Assembly: GCA_031969915.1 (NCBI GenBank)
Contig: DALYJJ010000127.1
Coordinates: 1 to 17,333 of the forward strand
Direction: 5' to 3'
DNA: 17,333 nt
From: DALYJJ01 sp031969915
Lineage (GTDB): Bacteria > Acidobacteriota > Terriglobia > Bryobacterales > Bryobacteraceae
Both the position numbers and the translations under genes were made by a program. The notes under the pieces are model-generated. The model was given only the letters and a program-made list of their open reading frames with translations. It had not been told where the DNA came from and searched no databases. This document shows positions 15,059 through 17,333 of the stretch, piece by piece; position 1 is the stretch's first letter; every line of letters starts with the position of its first letter.

Positions 15059-15077
15059 TATGATCGTTCCGGAACGA
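15059..15077 (+). promoter_or_regulatory. Candidate -10 element and overlapping 14-base palindrome before the oxidoreductase gene
   Basis: TATGAT at 15059-15064 resembles a -10 box. It is overlapped by the perfect palindrome TCGTTCCGGAACGA at 15064-15077, about where transcription would begin. No good -35 box is visible 17 bases upstream. The palindrome also covers part of the Shine-Dalgarno region (GAGG at 15076-15079). A repressor bound here could block initiation; this is inference. It would make the following two genes an independent operon from the receptor. Confidence 0.4.
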
Positions 15078-15087
15078 GGTGCACTTC

Positions 15088-16323
15088 ATGGACCGGCGTA
15101 GTTTCCTGGGAATGGCCGCGGCGGCGCAGGTGGCGGCGACGCGCGGGACGGCCGCGAACGACAAGGTGAACGTCGCGTTTCTCGGCGTGGGCACGCGCGG
15201 CGGCGATGGCCTGATCCCGATGTTTCTCAAGGTGCCCGAATGCCAGGCGGTGGCCGTGTGCGACCCCTGGAAAGATCGCCGGGAGGCGCGGGCGAAGAAG
15301 ATTGACGACGCCTACGGCAAGAAAGGGTGCGCGGCGTACGCCGATTTCCGCGAGGTGCTGGCGCGCAAAGACATCGACGCCGTGGTCATCGCCACGCCCG
15401 ATCATTGGCACCTGCCCATGGCCATTCTCGCGGCGGAGGCGGGCAAGGACATCTATCTCGAAAAGCCGCTCGGCCTGAGCATTCCGCAAGCCCAGCGCCT
15501 CCGGAAGGCCCTGGCCGCCAACCAGCGCGTCTTCCAGTACGGCACCCAGCAGCGCGCCTCCACGCACGTGCGCGTGGGCTGCGAGTTGGTGCGTACGGGC
15601 ATGGTGGGGCGCGTTCACACGGTGCTCGTCCTGGCACCCGGCGGCGACCGCGGCGGAACCACCGAGGCCATGCCCGTACCCGAAGGCTTCGACTTCGATC
15701 TGTGGATCGGGCCCGGGCCGAAGCGCGCGTACAACGATTTGCTCTGCAAGGCGGCGTGGCCGGGACACTACTATTGCTACGACTACTGCCTGGGCTTCCT
15801 GGCGGGCTGGGGAGCGCATCCCCTGGATGTCGCGCAATGGGGCCTCAACACGGACCGCACCAGCCCCGTCGAGTACGAAGGCGTGGGGTGGGTGCCGAAA
15901 TCGGGCCTCTTCACGGCGATCCCCAACTGGACCGTGAAGGCGAAGTATGCGAATGGCGTCACCCTGCACTTCATGGACGACCCGCAGAACCTCACCAAGT
16001 TCATCGGCGACGAAGGCTGGATCGGCATCTCGAGGACCGCCATCACGGCGAGCCACAAAGCGCTGTTGCCTCCCGGCCTGAGCGTGATCAAGGGCGAGGA
16101 CCCTCATCACGCTCAGGACTTCATCGACGCCGTGCGCACCCGCGGCCGCACGCGGGCGCCGTTCGATGCGGCCTTTCGATCCGACGTCATCAGCCATCTG
16201 TCGAACATCGCGATTCGCCTGGGCCGCACGGTGAAGTGGGACCCGGCGAAGGAGACGATCCCCGACGATCCGGAAGCGGCGGCGATGCTCGACCGGCCGC
16301 AGCGCGAGCCCTGGAAGGTGTAG
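15088..16323 (+). CDS. Tat-exported Gfo/Idh/MocA-family oxidoreductase
   Basis: This 411-residue protein starts with a twin-arginine-type signal, 'DRRSFLGMAAAAQVAA' (residues 2-17), so export is likely. A Rossmann domain follows with the nucleotide-binding glycine motif 'VAFLGVGTRGGDG' (about 29-41), 'AVCDPW' (56-61) and the family's catalytic-site Lys126 in 'YLEKPLGL'. The C-terminal alpha/beta domain includes 'GWGAHPLDVAQWG', with His244 and Asp247 at the usual catalytic positions. Family members oxidise or reduce sugars, inositols and related compounds with NAD(P), which may be tightly bound in exported forms. ATG 15088 is preferred over GTG 15079 because GAGG lies eight bases before it and the Tat motif then sits at the N-terminus. 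It is followed after two bases by a sugar-phosphate isomerase gene, a common pairing in carbohydrate catabolism. Confidence 0.9.
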   Translation: MDRRSFLGMAAAAQVAATRGTAANDKVNVAFLGVGTRGGDGLIPMFLKVPECQAVAVCDPWKDRREARAKKIDDAYGKKGCAAYADFREVLARKDIDAVVIATPDHWHLPMAILAAEAGKDIYLEKPLGLSIPQAQRLRKALAANQRVFQYGTQQRASTHVRVGCELVRTGMVGRVHTVLVLAPGGDRGGTTEAMPVPEGFDFDLWIGPGPKRAYNDLLCKAAWPGHYYCYDYCLGFLAGWGAHPLDVAQWGLNTDRTSPVEYEGVGWVPKSGLFTAIPNWTVKAKYANGVTLHFMDDPQNLTKFIGDEGWIGISRTAITASHKALLPPGLSVIKGEDPHHAQDFIDAVRTRGRTRAPFDAAFRSDVISHLSNIAIRLGRTVKWDPAKETIPDDPEAAAMLDRPQREPWKV

Positions 16324-16325
16324 CC

Positions 16326-17225
16326 ATGCGCATCGGTTGCTTCGCATTAGTCAAGCCCTTCGCGTCGATGGGCGAGCAGTTTCGAGCGATCCGCGAGATG
16401 GGGATCGAACACGCGGACCTCACCGACAACCATGAAGGCGGCATGCTGGGCGTCGAGTTCGGCTTCACCTCGTCAGTGAGTCTGGACAGCCATCCGGCGA
16501 AGATCCGCGGCATGGCCGCGGCGGCGGGCGTACGGCTTTCGGCCTTCTGCGCGCATGCGAATCTGCTGGACCCGGTGAGCCCGGAGGTCTACTCCACACA
16601 TCAGATCATCAAGGCCGTGCGCCTGGCGCATCACCTGGGCATCCGCCACGTGATCACCACCGAGGGCGATCCGAAGACGGAGTTCGGCCACGCGCTCACG
16701 CACGAAGCCATCTGCCGGGGCTCGCTCAGGCTGCTGCTCACGCACGCCGAACGCATCTTCGCGATCCGCGAGCGGCTCTATGAGCCGATCCGCTGGGCCG
16801 AGGAACTGGGCGTCGAGCTCCTGGTGGAACCGCACGGCATCGTCACGGGCAACGTGGAAAGCATGGACGAGTTGCTCGGCGCGCTGGGGCACGTGGAAAC
16901 GGTCGGCGTGTGTCTCGACACCGGCAACAGTTGGCTGGCGGGCGCCGATCCGCTCGATTACGTGGCCCGCTTCGGACAGCGCATCCGGCACGTACATTGG
17001 AAAGACATGGGGCCCGAATGGGTCTCGCGCCGCGGATCGATCTACGGCTGCGGCATGGGATCGATTCCCATCGGCGACGGCCTGGTGAACGCGGAGCGGG
17101 TGATGGAGGCGCTGCTTCGCGCGGGCTTCGACGGCGACACGACGATTGAAGCCGGAGGCGCGGACAATGTGCGCCTCTCCGCGGAGCGCCTCCGCGCCTG
17201 GTCGGCGCGTGCCGTGAGCGCCTAG
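16326..17225 (+). CDS. Sugar phosphate isomerase/epimerase (xylose-isomerase-like TIM barrel)
   Basis: This 299-residue protein has the AP-endonuclease-2/xylose-isomerase-like TIM-barrel fold. Likely divalent-metal ligands are seen in the family order: Glu168 in 'LLVEPHG', Asp198 in 'VCLDTGNSW', His222/His224 in 'RHVHWKD' and Glu275 in 'TTIEAGG'. The N-terminal strand 'MRIGCFAL' and 'ADLTDNHEGG' are typical. There is no signal peptide, so it is cytoplasmic. The ATG at 16326 is two bases after the oxidoreductase stop, with a GGAAGG-type Shine-Dalgarno inside the end of that gene, so the two are co-translated. Together they probably handle a modified sugar or inositol-like compound. The exact substrate cannot be told. 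Its stop overlaps a convergent frame by three bases. Confidence 0.9.
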   Translation: MRIGCFALVKPFASMGEQFRAIREMGIEHADLTDNHEGGMLGVEFGFTSSVSLDSHPAKIRGMAAAAGVRLSAFCAHANLLDPVSPEVYSTHQIIKAVRLAHHLGIRHVITTEGDPKTEFGHALTHEAICRGSLRLLLTHAERIFAIRERLYEPIRWAEELGVELLVEPHGIVTGNVESMDELLGALGHVETVGVCLDTGNSWLAGADPLDYVARFGQRIRHVHWKDMGPEWVSRRGSIYGCGMGSIPIGDGLVNAERVMEALLRAGFDGDTTIEAGGADNVRLSAERLRAWSARAVSA

Positions 17226-17333
17226 CGCAGCGGCCACAGGCAGGCGATCGTCGCCGCCATGTGCGCGAGAGAAACCGCGAGCGTGCGGAAACCCACCCGC
17301 CGCAGCGGTTCCCGCAACCCCGCCTCGGTGCGC
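17222..17333 (-). CDS. C-terminal end of a convergent reading frame, possibly a membrane protein (5' end outside window)
   Basis: On the minus strand a frame is open from the window edge to a TAG at 17224-17222. It encodes 36 residues that include a hydrophobic helix-like tail ('TLAVSLAHMAATIACLW') and end 'PLR'. Its stop overlaps the isomerase stop within CTAG. The hydrophobic, uncharged tail and convergent position suggest the end of a membrane-protein gene. The fragment is too short to identify and could be chance in GC-rich DNA. Confidence 0.35.
   Translation of the reverse strand, partial: RTEAGLREPLRRVGFRTLAVSLAHMAATIACLWPLR

Overview
The window is GC-rich and gene-dense, with no tRNA, rRNA, CRISPR or insertion sequence that I can see. 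It combines a CadC-like winged-helix regulator with a periplasmic domain, a TonB-dependent receptor carrying an N-terminal carboxypeptidase-regulatory-like domain, a Tat-type Gfo/Idh/MocA oxidoreductase paired with a sugar-phosphate isomerase, and an alginate-export-type porin. This mix resembles a Gram-negative heterotroph of the Acidobacteriota (Bryobacter/Solibacter type). The assignment is inference from gene content and style, not from a marker gene.

Layout. Bases 1-1491 hold the 3' part of the regulator and a five-helix membrane protein of unknown function. Four phased TTCCG repeats lie between them. Bases 1570-2232 encode a membrane-anchored beta-carbonic-anhydrase-like protein. It converges, with no gap, on a minus-strand five-gene cluster that reads from 9673 down to 2233: dabA, dabB, a second NuoM/N-like proton-channel subunit, a sensor histidine kinase and a NarL-type response regulator. 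All five overlap or are separated by at most 4 bases, so they are almost certainly one operon. Divergent from dabA across a 160-base spacer lie a SulP-family anion transporter with a STAS domain and, overlapping its stop codon, an outer-membrane porin. Bases 12810-17225 hold a TonB-dependent receptor, the Gfo/Idh/MocA oxidoreductase and the TIM-barrel isomerase. The last about 110 bases hold the tail of a convergent minus-strand reading frame.

The centre of interest is bases 1570-12763, which look like an inorganic-carbon island. DabA carries the beta-CA-like zinc and catalytic motifs (CIDER; His and Cys spaced by 15). DabB is its NuoL-like proton-conducting partner. DAB complexes are known to convert CO2 vectorially to bicarbonate using the ion-motive force. 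Three things depart from the usual two-gene dabAB unit. There is a third, antiporter-like subunit that has lost the conserved TM5 glutamate. A complete two-component system sits in the same operon. A SulP transporter plus porin is divergent, and a membrane-anchored carbonic anhydrase is convergent. My inference is a regulated CO2/bicarbonate acquisition module that would feed carboxylases in a heterotroph. No RubisCO or carboxysome gene is present in the window.
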